DNA of 64,000 nt from positions 46,145,039-46,209,038 of the forward strand of contig OY997590.1 of assembly GCA_963921825.1 (NCBI GenBank), read 5' to 3'. Of the stretch, positions 1 to 11,881 are shown piece by piece. Position 1 is the first letter of the stretch, and each line of letters begins with the position of its first letter. The notes under the pieces are model-generated. The model searched no databases, was not told the origin of the DNA, and was given only the letters and a program-made list of their open reading frames with translations. A program made the translations under genes and the position numbers. This stretch comes from Erodium maritimum (lineage: Eukaryota > Streptophyta > Magnoliopsida > Geraniales > Geraniaceae).

Positions 1-1327
1 AAGAAGTCCCAGACAATGGAACCAAATCCCGAAAAACAAAAGGACTAAAAGTCCAAATAAAAAATTCACGGAGAATAGAAGTGGAAACAACCACGAGAAT
101 ATAGACTGAAGCTCGAGCCCCGAACCGTTGTAAACTAAGAAAATCATGCAAAAGCAAGACATGGGCACATTGGGCTCTGGCCCACCAACTATCCCAGGCC
201 TTGAATTCAATCAACCTACAACAATCTCATCCCTTGCTCCACAATAGACGCACTGCAATACAGGGAAGAGAGTTGCGCCTTGAACAGACTGTGGTAGACG
301 AAGCTTCATGTCAGCGAGGTTGTCCACAAGGACACACACGGGCACCACCAAGACGAACAGACCAACGAAACCCTGTAAAACCAAAAAAAAAGATAGACGA
401 ACAACAACCAAAAATGAACCTCTCAATTACCGTCAATTGAGCTCCCAACCGGCTAAGAAACCCACATGTCGAGGCAACCGAAAAGCCGACAATGAAAGCT
501 GACCATGTCTACGTGGTTCCACCTTCCACCAAAACTAAATATGACAAAATCCACGCACCACAATCACTTCGCATAAGCTCGAGGATAAAACCGTCCAAGG
601 AACGGAGGAAGAAACAAGTGAAGATGGATTAGACAAATCGAACACGCGAACACCCAAAATAAATGCAAAAGAAAGGCCATTGAGAGTGATCGGCAATCAA
701 CGGAGCCAAAATCCTTCCTCGGAAAGCCCCGAGCCAACGAAGAGAAATAGCGAACGGATCTTTCATCCAAGACCAATTGACGAAACCGCGAGGGATTTCC
801 ACCGTGAACGTCGGAACAAACCGAGCCCTCGAACGTTCACTAAAGATTCATCCTCCTCTTGGTCGACGGTCAAAGGAAACGTGAAGAAGAGAGGTATCTA
901 CTCGGGAGAAATCTCTTTTGAGGCGTCACCCAGGCAGTTGTTTTTTGAAATGAGAAATAAATTAACCAAAAGAAATGATGTAATATAGACTTAAACAAAT
1001 GAAAATCATTCAACAAACTACATCTTTTAGCTATAATACACACGACATCAACTAAAAACTAGATCTTCATAAAAAATTACTCATGATGAAACATACTACC
1101 TTAACGATTACAAATACTACAACATTAATAAAAATGGTCCTTGTTTTATCTATGAATTCAAGCATACAATCCTCTCTTTCTCTCTACAATAGTTCCATGA
1201 TCGTTTTCACAGGTTCGATGTCCCCCCCAAGTAAAAATCGATAACGTCTGGCCAGCTAGCTTTAGTCCCCTCTGTTGGGTGGGACACAAAGGTTTATCTT
1301 CCTCTTCTTCAGGTCTAGACATGTTTG
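1..1327. other. Intergenic flank, no gene recognised
   Basis: Short open frames occur on both strands here, but none resembles a family I know and none has a convincing start, splice sites or coding-like continuity. The last part (about 1165-1327) is similar to 27834-27990: both share a stretch reading ttagctttagtccc and a later cttcctcttctt. The pair therefore looks like two diverged copies of one dispersed repeat. This sequence is the original target of the solo LTR that begins at 1333. Confidence 0.5.
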
Positions 1328-1958
1328 AGGCCTGATGAGTAGGGATGACTATGCGTCAAAACCCTCTTTTAACGTGCATCAGGACACAATCATCAAGCAT
1401 AATATTTGACGGTTAAGTATCGGTCAATCCCATAAGGAGTAGAGGTGTCACTAGTATTTTGCTAAAACCTGGGGACGTGGGTTGTCACTTCCACATCCCT
1501 GAAAGAGAAAATAAAGGGCATAAATTAAAGGTTGTTGTTTAAGTTTAAACATAAGTAAAATATGTACACGCTATCACCTAAGACGCATAACTTTCGATTC
1601 ACGCAAAGAATCGGTCACGGGTACAAGTAAAATTGACTTCCAATTAACGCATGATTTGGTTAACGATGGTGAAATTGAATAATGCTTTCCTTATGGTCTT
1701 AGAACACTTAAGTTCCTATGTATGCGGTATCATGAAATCAACCGCATACTAGTCACGGGGAGAGGGCACAAGACCATTGCCCGGACCGATATGCGAACCA
1801 CCAATCATCGGAAAGCAATAAAATACGGTGTAGTTCGATGATCTTGAGCAAGACTCGATCAATCCTCGAACGAGAAATGACAACAATGAAATGCACGTCA
1901 CTCTCTCTACCAACTACCACAAGTAGAGATAGTTACACCACTCGACAAATCGACTCAA

Positions 1959-2260
1959 CTACGCCTAGTTCACTTCCTAATTCCCGAATGCCATAAATAA
2001 AGATGAACACCGAAAATTAGATAGAACTAAATAGAGTATCAAATCACGATACTTTGGTACTACACAAGCATGAGAGGACTCTAAATAAACTGGCGAGTCT
2101 ACTTAGCTACGCCTAGTTCAATAAACCTGACGACCGAATAACCCGATCTTCAAGGAGAACTAAATAGAGCAACGAATCACGAAGCTCTGGTAATACACAA
2201 GCATGAGTAAACTCTAAATAATGGACGAATCTACTTACCTACGCCTAGTTCACTTCTCGA
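1959..2260. repeat. Degenerate tandem repeat inside the solo LTR
   Basis: The phrase ctacgcctagttca recurs at 1959, 2107 and 2239, so the unit is about 132-148 bp. Each unit also carries an aacta(a)ata block, a cgaatcacg-like block and an acaagcatgag block. The copies differ by small indels, so the duplication is old. The array lies within the left half of the solo LTR, and no coding potential is seen. Confidence 0.55.
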
Positions 2261-3323
2261 AAACCGAACACCACCGGTCAAGATGAGCTCGATAATCAAA
2301 TCGAACTAAATACAACCTCGTTCTAGTAATACTCAAGCGTAAGCAAATTCTATAGAAGTGAAATCTCGTCTCACACTAGATCGAATCATGGATCGGTCCA
2401 AATATCAACCTACATAGCACACACACAACAATTAGATCCCTAAATTGTTCGATCGGCTTGAAACACACAAGAGAATCGAGAAAACACATCCTAGCATATT
2501 TCTACAAACCTTAACCGAAATAAAAATATCGGAAATCCTAAATAAGTTCACTAAATGGCTAAAGTTTACATTTTTACGAACCTTAACCTAGAACTTAATA
2601 TACACCCAAGAGATGAAATAGCTAGAACATGAAATCGGGTTTTAAAACATAAAAATCCAAACACAAAGTAAGAAAATCATACTTGAACATCAATTAGCTT
2701 AAATATAGACAAATACCCATATAAGCAAGTGGATGCTATTAAGCTCAAAAACCCCAAATCATGCCAAAAACATCACCAAACTCAAATTAACCATAAACCC
2801 ATGCATTAAATCAAAGGAAATCAACATTTACACAACACCCACGACCAAAGATTGAAATCCAAGGTCATGGATTCAAAATCCTACTCAAGCATACAAAAAA
2901 AAAACAATTTTTACAACAATACTAGAGAAGGGTAGAGATTAGAACCGGAATTGGGTTGAGAAACCCAATCGAAAAACTCCTCTAGCTTGGAAACCCACCA
3001 TCTCCAACTCTCCAAAGCTTCAACACATGAAAATGGAGAAGTTGGAGATGTGGGAGGCTCATAGATGCTTGAAACCTCCTTGGATCGTCTTAGTTATGGC
3101 TTATGGTGGTAGAAAATGCTCTTTAGATGAAGAACACTCAAGAACAAATAAAGAACAAGAGAGAGAAAAGAAAGAAAAAAAAATAAAAGTGTTTGATTCA
3201 ATTTCTATGGTAAAAAAAAAATCTGATGTTCCTTCAACTCACGCCTCACAAAGTTTATATAGGCAGCAAAAGAAATTGAAAAAAGTAAAAAAAAACACTA
3301 CTCCTATCCGAACATAAGTGTTG

Positions 3324-3394
3324 GGTGAATTTTTAAAAAGGCCTTAAGGGAAGATTTTATTTGCAAAAAATCCTCAACCATAATGTATTTTGAA
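3324..3394. repeat. MULE left terminal inverted repeat
   Basis: The outer 22 bases pair with the right end. After an extra segment of about 35 bp, the inner block ctcaaccataatgtattttgaa pairs with the inner block of the right arm. The left arm seems to carry a small internal duplication (tttttaaaaaggcctt, then tattttgaaaaagggcctt), which explains the length difference. Confidence 0.65.
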
Positions 3395-3835
3395 AAAGGG
3401 CCTTCAAGACCTTCAAGTTAATTAAACTTTTATAATCCCTATACTACCCTTTTCTATTCGGTCAAAATACCCTAAAATGAGACCCCAATTTCCCCATCGC
3501 CTCGTCCCCGCCATTTTCAGGCCCAAGCTCCACCTCTGAAAACCAGCACCATCGTCCCGAGCGCCGTCCACCGGACCGACTGTGTCGTCAACCTCTTCAT
3601 GTCTGCCATTGAAGCAAGGTCCAAGTAAGTTAAATTCATCCTCATCCTCTTCCAATTTTGTACATTTCAGTTATAGGTTTGAGTTGAACTTCGAATTGAG
3701 GATGGGGGAAAACGATTTTGAGTGGTATAAACCAAGTGAATGGATTGGAATGGGGTGTACAAACTGTAAATTGAGGATGGTCAGAAAAGCTGAACCAGTA
3801 GGGGTCATACGACCAGATTAGGTTGAAGACATACC

Positions 3836-3985
3836 CCGCACGGTCGTATGTAGCCGTGCGGCACCACAGGTCACTGCCCGTGCGGTTGGAAGATGACATA
3901 CATGGGGCAGTTGACCGCACGGCCGGATGGAGTCGTGCGGCACCACTGGTCACTACATGTGCGGGTGGTTCTACCGCCGTACGAC
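3836..3985. promoter_or_regulatory. Left CCGCACGG motif cluster
   Basis: CCGCACGG or its complement CCGTGCGG occurs at 3836-3843, 3854-3861, 3878-3885 and 3915-3922, with near matches at 3933-3940 and 3973-3985. The cluster lies in a predicted 5'-leader intron of the transposase gene: the donor gtaag starts at 3626 and the acceptor ag is at 4087-4088. The same motif marks every other non-coding gap of this MULE, which suggests protein-binding sites. That role is inferred. Confidence 0.55.
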
Positions 3986-4090
3986 CAATTGAATAATCAA
4001 CATAATTAGTAATATGTCTTTGTGAGGTTGTAATTGTTGTTATTGTTACAAGAATGTGTGAGGTTTGTAATTGTTGTTATTGTTACAGGA

Positions 4091-6541
4091 ATGGGTGGAG
4101 TTGTAATCCGTGTTACGTACGGTGGGGAATATAAGCTAGAGGGTGGTAAGTATAACTTGATATCAACAAACGCGGATCTATGTAATCTTGTTGTTGATGA
4201 TAGTACAACAATGAACACATTGAAGGACCTCCTTTATTCTAGGATCGGGGTGAAGGAAAGTGAGACAGAATTAAAACTTTGTTACATAGCTCGGGGCTTT
4301 GAAGGAGTTATGCCGCCAGAGAATATCATAGAGGATATTAATGTTCAGTGTTTTGTAATGGATAACATAAATATAGAATCCAGGATCGTCTTACGTGTAG
4401 AGCTGATCAAGAAAGATACCATTGGCGCCGAAGCTGAAATGGTGGAAGTTGAAAATGGGGTGCACTGTGATACGGTGGTAGGTGTACCGGAAGCTATTGC
4501 ATTTGAGAATGCTGAACATGAAAATGGTGGGCGTGATAATTTTTTTGACGTTGATATTGTAGTGGTGCGGATATTAATGAAAACCTAGTTATTCGGCGGC
4601 GTCGACGTAGAAAATGTGATTCGGATGCAGAAGCATCATCTCATACGCCACCACCAGTAAGCTTGGATAATATTGAAGAGAACGATCAAATGGTGGAGTA
4701 TGTTTCTGGGAACTAGCAGTTTCCGTTAGATACAGTTGATCCAGAACAAACCACGATCGGATTTAGGGATGAGTCAGATTTAGCAGTTGGTAAAGAGTTT
4801 CGGGACAAGAAAGGAGTGATGATGTATCTGACATAGCTTCAAAATAAGAGGAATTTTTGGATGCGCCGTGGTAGATCAAATAAAGAATTATTCATTGCAA
4901 AATGTCGTAGTGCTAATTGTGGATGGAGAGTGCGTGCAGCAAAAGATCGGGGATCGAATACTTTCTCCATTAAAACCTATGAGTCTTTGCATACTTGTCA
5001 GAACAGTGATCGGAACTCCCAAAAAGGCCATCTGACAACGAAACAAATTGCTTGTAATTTGGCTAAACAATATGCTGGAAGGAAAAAGATTCCCAGAACA
5101 TTGGAAATTCAAGACAGTTTGAAGGGAGACAATTTAGGCTTTTACAAATACTGGAAATGCTGGAAGGCAAGAACACTGGCGATGATTAAACTTGTGGGGG
5201 ATCCTGAATTAATTATGGGTTACTCCCTCTTTATTTGAAACATGTTCGAAAGCAGAATGAAGACGCGGTAACTCATTTGGAGTTGGATGAAGACAATAGA
5301 TTTAAATATGTTTTTGTAGCATATCGGCCATGCATTACTGAATTTAACACTACTTTAAGAAAGGTGCTCGCAGCAGATGGTACATGGTTGAAAACAAAGT
5401 ATAAAGAGGTTATGATAATTGCAACTGGTCAAGATGTTAATCATCACCAATATCCAGTTGCTTGGGTTGTAGTTGACTCGGAGAACAACGATTCATGAAG
5501 ATGGTTCTTCCAGAAGTTGAGGCTGGAGATCCCGGACGAGGAGGACTTGGTTATAATTTCTGATAGAAATAGAAGTATCATCAATGCAGTGTCGGCACTC
5601 TACCCAAATAATAAACATGGACATTGTAGGTGGCATCTGACCCAAAATGTCAGAGATCATCATGGGGGTAAGCCGAAAGACAAATTGTCGAAGTTATTCG
5701 AAAAAGTTTCTGATGCTTACACAATGGAGAGGTTCCTTGCCAAGTACAAAAAGTTGAAAGAAGTGTACCCCAAGGCAGCGCGATATCTGGAGAAAACAAA
5801 CATAGAACGTCCTCAGTGGGAGAGATCTCACTTTGAAGCCGCTCGGTACAATCTCATGACCACGAACGGTGTTGTGTAACAACAATGCAATACTAGAAGA
5901 GAGATAGTGGCCTATTGTAGAGCTGTTAAACGCCATGCAGAAACTGGTTAGTCATTGGTTCATCCTTCGTTTAGATGTGTTGGCCAAAATACCTCCTTCC
6001 CAAGCTCTAACTCCAAAGGTAGAGAGTATCATGTCAAGTAGGAATGATCTAGTGAAGGAGATGCGAATAATACCACTGAACAAACACGACCAATATCGGG
6101 TTAGTTGTGAAGACAATGACGTCTTTGTTGATTTGGGGATGAAGCGGTGTAGTTTTCGGGTGTTTGATCTCGATAGAATTACTTGTGAACATGCCTTAGC
6201 GTGTTGTGACCATGCTGGGGTAGATATATATTTCTTGTGCTCGAAATACTACACGGTAGAAGCATGGGCTCTTGCTTATACTGGAACCGTTTACCTAGTG
6301 TTACGAGAATCAGAGTGGAATATTGATGATGTTTTGCCTGAAGGTCGTATAGAGGTTCTCCCTCCAGATTATGAAATGAGACGCGGTAGACTAACTGAAA
6401 GAAGAATCCATCCCGTCAGTAGGTGAGGTGCCAAGAGCGGCTCAAGCGGCTCCGAAGCGTCCCCGAAAATGTGAAAATTGTTCGACTGTTGGTCACAACA
6501 AACGTACATGCCCTGGGCTTGCTTCTGCATCTACTATGTAA
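4091..6541 (+). pseudogene. MuDR-type MULE transposase (decayed)
   Basis: The product would be the DDE transposase that cuts and inserts the element. The ATG at 4091 follows a splice acceptor at 4088. The N-terminus (MGGVVIRVTYGG..) looks like the PB1-like region of plant MuDR proteins. A MuDR DNA-binding region follows (about 4730-5100, with a C..C..WR pattern). The MULE DDE core spans about 5330-5910: AADGTW..K, then IISDRN, then HCRWH, then RYNLMTTN. A SWIM zinc finger lies near 6140-6260 (CEHALAC) and a C-terminal CX2CX4HX4C knuckle near 6470-6510. Four frameshifts (near 4560-4600, 5235, 5870 and 6420) and four in-frame stops (near 4714, 4834, 5498 and 5919; TAG or TGA) destroy the gene. 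It converges with the small gene at 7163-7384. Confidence 0.85.
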
Positions 6542-7162
6542 GGATTTGTATTTTATTATGCTACTATTTGGTGAGTAAGGATAATATATGTAAGGATATG
6601 TATTTCACTATGCTACCATTTGGTGACTGAGGATGCTATATGTATTTCATTATGCTACTATTTAGGTTTGATGCGAATGTTTGCATTGCAATGTTCTGAT
6701 GTACTGTGTTGAAAGTCACCATTTCCATTTTAGGCTGTAATGCATTTCGTCGTGCGGTCATCATTGGCCACCGTGTGGTTAAATATAGAGCATTACTACT
6801 GCACAAGATCTGGCCGCACGGGTGTCTATAGTGCCATACGGGTGACCCGTGCGGGACTAAACATACCCGTGCGGCATTGGTCTAGGTGAAGGAATGCTTT
6901 CTGGTCACCCGTACGACACTATAAACACCCGTGCGCCAGATGACCGCACATTGTTTATACACTATTGTTCTACCTCAAACATGGCAACATTCAATCAATA
7001 ACCAGCCATGTAAAGATCAGAATAAAACAACTTCAACGTTAAACATGTTCCACGTTAAACACCAACCCTATTTATTACAACAAAGACTCACACGTATTGC
7101 AAAATTAGTGGTCTTTGTCTCCGATACAAAGTCGGGCACGTATTACCTAAACCCTAAACGAA
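6542..7162. promoter_or_regulatory. MULE non-coding gap with CCGCACGG cluster
   Basis: This is the shared 3' side of the transposase gene and the first small gene. Exact motif copies lie at 6814-6821, 6847-6854 and 6867-6874, with variants at 6751-6757, 6908-6914 and 6943-6949. Upstream, a short imperfect repeat (tatgctac[c/t]atttgg) occurs three times between 6558 and 6664. The open frames here lack support. Confidence 0.5.
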
Positions 7163-7384
7163 TTACCAATGCGCTGGACCAAAGTCTTGGTATGTGAATG
7201 ACAGGATGTAGTGTTCAAGATTGTCAAGCTCTTCCACAACTTTGTTGGCTTCTACTTGTCTTCCTCTGACCATTTTGTTGAATCGGCCACCCGGACCTCC
7301 TCCCAAACCTCCTCCCGAAGTTGGATCGCCTTCGGAAGGATCCGTAGGAGAGGTGTCTTGATTTTCTCGAACCTCAACATCATC
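7163..7384 (-). CDS. Short coiled-coil protein of the MULE, copy 1
   Basis: The frame is open for 73 codons from just below an in-frame TGA at 7385-7387 down to the TAA at 7163-7165. It runs from an acidic and Gly-rich part (..DPTSGGGLGGGPGG..) into a charged helix (VEANKVVEELDNLEHYIL) and ends LSFTYQDFGPAHW. The final LSFTYQD plus a C-terminal Trp is shared with the plus-strand ORF at 9660-9933. No ATG opens the whole frame. The first in-frame ATG (7271-7273, minus) would give 36 residues, so the start is lost or lies in an upstream exon. The upstream region (7440-7600) resembles the promoter of the other copy (ccccacattaaatgg). Function is unknown. Confidence 0.55.
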   Translation of the reverse strand, partial: DDVEVRENQDTSPTDPSEGDPTSGGGLGGGPGGRFNKMVRGRQVEANKVVEELDNLEHYILSFTYQDFGPAHW

Positions 7385-7626
7385 TCACCATTGTTTGTGG
7401 TCATTGCTGAATATCTAATTATCTCTTGAATGGATGAAGTGAGTGAAGACTCACACACATTTAAGGCGAGGTGGTTAGTGTTTTCCATTTAATGTGGGGT
7501 AGTTAGTGGGTTCTATTGAATGTGGGGTGGTGGTTAGTGGGTCCCATTTAATGTGGGGTGGTTAGGGTTCAGATTTTATGGTTTATGGGGAATTGAGTGT
7601 AGGGTTAGGGTTCAGTTGTAATATGA

Positions 7627-7634
7627 CCGCACGG
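7627..7634. promoter_or_regulatory. CCGCACGG motif between the divergent small genes
   Basis: An exact CCGCACGG preceded by GA sits just left of the solo LTR at 7649. The gap continues on the other side of that LTR, where another exact copy lies at 9485-9492 and diverged relatives (tggtcgcacgactcgatgtca) at about 9416-9437. The two small genes therefore share one divergent intergenic region that carries this motif. Confidence 0.5.
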
Positions 7635-7648
7635 CTCGATGTCATAGT

Positions 7649-9393
7649 TGTTGGGATCTCGATGTCGTGGAAATGTTAAACACAAGAATTGCAGCGGAAA
7701 ATTAACCACGAATCAATCGAGATGAATCTACCAAATATGAAAAACAAGTCTGAAAATTCAACAAAGGTTTGAGTACATCACCTTTGCTAGTGCCTCATCT
7801 TGCAGCTCGTGTATCTCGCAAACAAACCGTTGAAACTAAAATCCCTTTGGGCATATTGAAGACCCATATGTGGAGAACGTTCACTCCAAAAATAAGCTTC
7901 ATCGGAATTCGGATGAACCTTCGATCGAGCTCTTGAAAGTGACTGGTCGGACAAAACTATGCTGAAAATCAGCACCTTCTACTTGTCCGAAATTGGTTCA
8001 ATAACACCCAACTTTGAATGGCTTGAGCCCCTTGGACGCCTACGTATCCTTAAAGGAATCAAAGCCAACGTAGTTCTTGAGTTTGATGACTCAAGAACAT
8101 GAAAAACCAACCTTGAAGCTTGGAGGGGGTTTGGCCAAGGTAGAGGAAGAAGAAGAAGACTCTCTCTCTAATTCTCTACAGTTTCATGTTGTCTTCTCCA
8201 ACCTCTCTTGCATGCTTAGTTAAGTGGAATCACTTAACTCTCAACTTAAGACAAGTGTCCATGCCAAGATGCTAGGTGGAGCTAATAAACTACCTAGTTT
8301 ATTAGTTTAGTGGCAATTGGGTCCCACCCAATTTTGGTCAACAAGACTAATTGTCATCTAATGACTTAAGTCTTTGTTGGGCCTAGCCTATGTGGGCCGG
8401 ATATGGGCCTCTCCAAGAGAGCCCATGCCGAGCCCAATATGCTAGCCGGTCCACTATGACGATCCCCACCACAATTCCCTCCAACTTAGGTTCGTCATCT
8501 TCTTATCGAGTATCAAACTGTCGGTGTGACCCTTAGGTCTATGCATGTCGGTAAGATTAACGTAAAATCCCATTTTACTTGATCTTACCAAAGTGGCGAC
8601 TGATGAGACTCAGCATTGCCCGACCCTGCATAACGAATCGCGCCCTGTCGATTCTGACCTTTCAGCCGTCCTTGTCATTAGCCCTTTATCACCGATATCC
8701 TGATTGAGATAAGGCATAGAGCCATCATCCTTATTATCCTCAATCCATGTTCCTTGATATGTGAGATGACTGACCTTATGATACCAGTATCATGTGCATG
8801 GCCATGCTTTCCTGTCAGTCACTCTTGATCAAGCGGCCGTGAACCAGATATCTTTGTCATACCGCAGTATGAGGGATAAATCCCTTAGCCGTCTATCATG
8901 TCACTCATGCAGTCATTCCCCAAGCCAATCCTGGCCGTTATGGAAGCCCAGTCACGGTGCAACGTTGGGCTTTCATGTCAAACTTGGTTGTTTACTGCAT
9001 AGCAATCATATAGACTCCTACCTGACAAGCTACGACTTTGAACATGTTCATGACTTAATCTATGGAACATATTCAGGTCGGGTCGTCCAACAGCATGTCC
9101 CACATGATGTTTATGATCAGACTCCGGAACCCTTTCCTATGGCTAATAGAACGTAAGCCATCGAGAGTCATATCTAATACTAGTCGCTTCCAGCGAAGAC
9201 TATTGACTAGGGACTTCATCGAGTGTGATCCATTCTGATCTATGGTTCTATTCGCATGGTGGGCACAGATCGGAAACACACACGACATATTACTCCAACA
9301 CTTAAGTAATATAGAAGCCGCTTTATTTATATTGCCAACGATGATAATTACAATTGGACATTTACGATCGAACTACGGGCACTGATGCTAACA
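7649..9393 (-). mobile_element. Solo LTR, Copia family (diverged subfamily)
   Basis: The 1745-bp element starts tgttggg and ends gctaaca. It is flanked by the 5-bp TSD atagt at 7644-7648 and 9394-9398. Its ends, order of motifs and length match the LTRs of the full-length Copia element at 11882-20341 in the same (minus) orientation, but it has diverged clearly. It interrupts the region between the two divergent small MULE genes. No internal domain remains, so it arose by LTR-LTR recombination. Confidence 0.85.
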
Positions 9394-9630
9394 ATAGTCA
9401 CTGGCTCGATGTCATGGTCGCACGACTCGATGTCATAGCTGCACAATTGATTCAGCTGACCACATGGCAGTCTAAGCAATCTGACCGCACGGACCATTGG
9501 AACTAGATATTGGAAGACCCTTCCGACAAGAAACCTATTAATACCCATTGAACTATAACTCCCCACCCACCACTTACCCCATATTAATGGAACCCACCAC
9601 CCAACTTACATTTATGGAACTCACCATGCC

Positions 9631-9638
9631 TATAAAAC
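9631..9638 (+). promoter_or_regulatory. TATA box of the second small MULE gene
   Basis: A tataaaac box is followed by a CT-rich stretch of cactcttcact repeats, as in many plant core promoters. The start of transcription would be near 9660. The upstream ccccatattaatggaaccca resembles the repeated ccccacattaaatgg blocks upstream of copy 1 on the minus strand. Confidence 0.45.
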
Positions 9639-9659
9639 CCACTCTTCACTCCACTCTTC

Positions 9660-9933
9660 ACTCACCACTACTTTACTCATTACTCACTCTTCACTCTTCA
9701 CTTCATCAACTAGGTCTGCACCTCTTAGGGACATCATTACAACACAGAGTGCTGAACTTGAACACAAGGAGTTATTGGCCGAGCTCCAGAAGATCAAGAT
9801 AAGTCTTCTGATGTTGCAAGGGAAAGAAGATGAACTGATGAAGGAGTTGAAGGAGGCCTTGGAGCAGGTCAAAGGACTTAAAAAATTTGTACTGTCCTTC
9901 ACTTACCAAGATGCGACCACTTCCTGTTGGTAA
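9660..9933 (+). CDS. Short coiled-coil protein of the MULE, copy 2
   Basis: The frame is open from before the TATA box to the TAA at 9931-9933. The strongly coding-like part starts about 9721: SAELEHKELLAELQKIKI.. then a Lys/Glu-rich helix KEDELMKELKEALEQVKGLK, ending FVLSFTYQDATTSCW. The heptad-like leucines suggest a coiled coil, hence an oligomer. The terminal SFTYQD block and final Trp match copy 1 at 7163-7384. The first in-frame ATG after the TATA box is 9811-9813 (40 residues), so the original start may have mutated. It diverges from copy 1. I know no named family for it. Confidence 0.55.
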
Positions 9934-10114
9934 TATGGGTTTGTAATAAGTAGGGTTATAATGTAAATCATGTTTCTCATTGAGCTTGAATCAATTTTTA
10001 ATGTGAATCGTGATATTTGATGGACGTTTAGGGTATGTAACTTCCTTTTAGCCCTCTTTAATTGGAACATAACCTAACCACACCACTCTGTAATAGAACC
10101 GCACGAGTGAAATA

Positions 10115-11802
10115 TGTTAGTCTTAGTGCCCGTAGTTCAATCCTAAATGTCCAAATGTATATATCATCGTTAGCAATAAAGTTAAAGCGGCTTTATATCA
10201 CTTATGTGTTGGAGTAACATATCGATGTGTGTTCTGATCTATGCCCACCATGCGAATAGAACCATAGATCGAGATAGATCACACTCGATGGGTCCCTAGA
10301 CAACAAAGCTTCAGTAAAAGCGACTAGTATGAAAGATGACTCTTTATGGCTTACGTTCTGTTAGTCATTGGAATGGGATTCCGGAGCCTGATCATAGATA
10401 TCATGTGGGACATGATATTGGACGACCCGACATGAATATGTTCCATAGATCAAGCCATGAACATATTCATTGTTGTAGCTTGTCATGTATCCTTAGACCA
10501 AGGAGTCTTTGTGATCGTTATGCAGTAAACAACTGAGTTTGACCTGAGCCTAACGTTGTACGTAACAGGGCTTCCATAACGGCCATGATTGGCTTGGGTA
10601 TGGACTACATGCGTGACACGAAAGACGGCTAAGGGATTTATCCCTCATACTACGGTATGGGAAAGATATCGGTTCTCGGCCGCTTGATCGAGAGTGAATG
10701 AAAGAATAGCATGGCCATGCACATGATACAGGGTATCATATATTTAGTCATATACATATCAAGGAACAATGATTGAAAATAATAAGGATGACGGCTCTAT
10801 GCCTTATCTCAACAAGGATATCGGAGATAAAAGGATAATGACATAGACGATGGAAAGGTTAGAATCGACAGGGTCGTTTCGTTATGTAGTGTCAGGCAAT
10901 ACTAAAGTCTCGTTAGTTGTCACTTATATAGGATCAAGTAAAATGAGATTTTACGTTGACCTATTGACATGCAGAAACCTAAGGGTCACACCAGAGGGTG
11001 AAACTCATTGACACATTTATGGAGAATGGCCTAAAAGGGAGTTGTCTCGGGACATGACCAAAACTGGGTTTTGGGTCATGTGCCCATAAGTGAATAGGAC
11101 ATTACGGATCAAGACAAGGCTTGGAGTCTTGGGATTGATCACGTCAGATAATGTTGGACATTTCTGGAATGGAAGGCTTGGAGGCGATTAGCGCATCACG
11201 AGACCTCGTTGGGAATGGCCACGAGCCATGTTCCAAGAGGCCCATGAGAAGCCCATGCAACCAAGGCCCATGGAACTAATTAATGAAGTCTTGATTAATT
11301 AGTACTAAGTAAGCAAGACAAGGATTATGGTGTTGGTCATTCACCACCTAACCCCATCTTGTCTAGCCATACTTTGTCCTATTTACACCTTACTTGACAC
11401 CATACTTGTCCCGTGCCTTTAGTTGGACAAGTATGGGGTTTGTTATGTTTAAGTCATATTTTTTCAACATAACAAACACAAGACAAGAATAGGAAACACA
11501 ACTTCTCTCCCTCTCTCCCTACAATTTCGGGTTTGGCAAGCTCCCACGTCCATTTTTGTGTTCTTGAGTCCTCAAAGAGAAGAACTACGTGGCTTTGATT
11601 CCCATGTGGATACGTAGGCGTCTTGGAGACTCAACCCAATCATTCGTTACCCGGTGTTCTTGTTTTTGTAAGAAATAGTGCTGAATTTTTCTCTTGTGAA
11701 TCCATTCTTTGTTAGTTGTTTCATGGTTTTAATTGTCTCTTGGTTTTCATTGATTTTCCGCTGCGATATGGTTCATCTCCAACCCTACCTTGAGACCCAA
11801 CA
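10115..11802 (+). mobile_element. Solo LTR, Copia family (plus orientation)
   Basis: The 1688-bp LTR starts tgttagtcttagtgcc and ends gagacccaaca. It has the 5-bp TSD aaata at 10110-10114 and 11803-11807. It is the reverse orientation of the LTRs in the full-length element that begins 79 bp to the right, and appears about 95% alike in the parts I compared. The two adjacent LTRs therefore form a long inverted repeat. The target was the CCGCACG-rich MULE gap (ccgcacgagtgaaata before, tgaccgcacgg after). Confidence 0.9.
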
Positions 11803-11812
11803 AAATATGTGA

Positions 11813-11820
11813 CCGCACGG
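11813..11820. promoter_or_regulatory. CCGCACGG motif between Copia insertions
   Basis: An exact motif copy lies in the 79-bp island of MULE DNA (11803-11881) between the solo LTR and the full-length Copia. Degenerate copies (gacccgtacggg, agtgccgtatg) follow. The island continues after the Copia at 20342, where another exact copy is at 20445-20452. Confidence 0.5.
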
Positions 11821-11881
11821 CTGGTTATTGAATTCGTATGGTTATGGAATAGACCCGTACGGGAGTTTATAGTGCCGTATG

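Noticed and set aside
201-988. Protein-coding gene in the first kilobase
   Set aside because: Frames on both strands are short, composition is not coding-like and no motif is recognisable.
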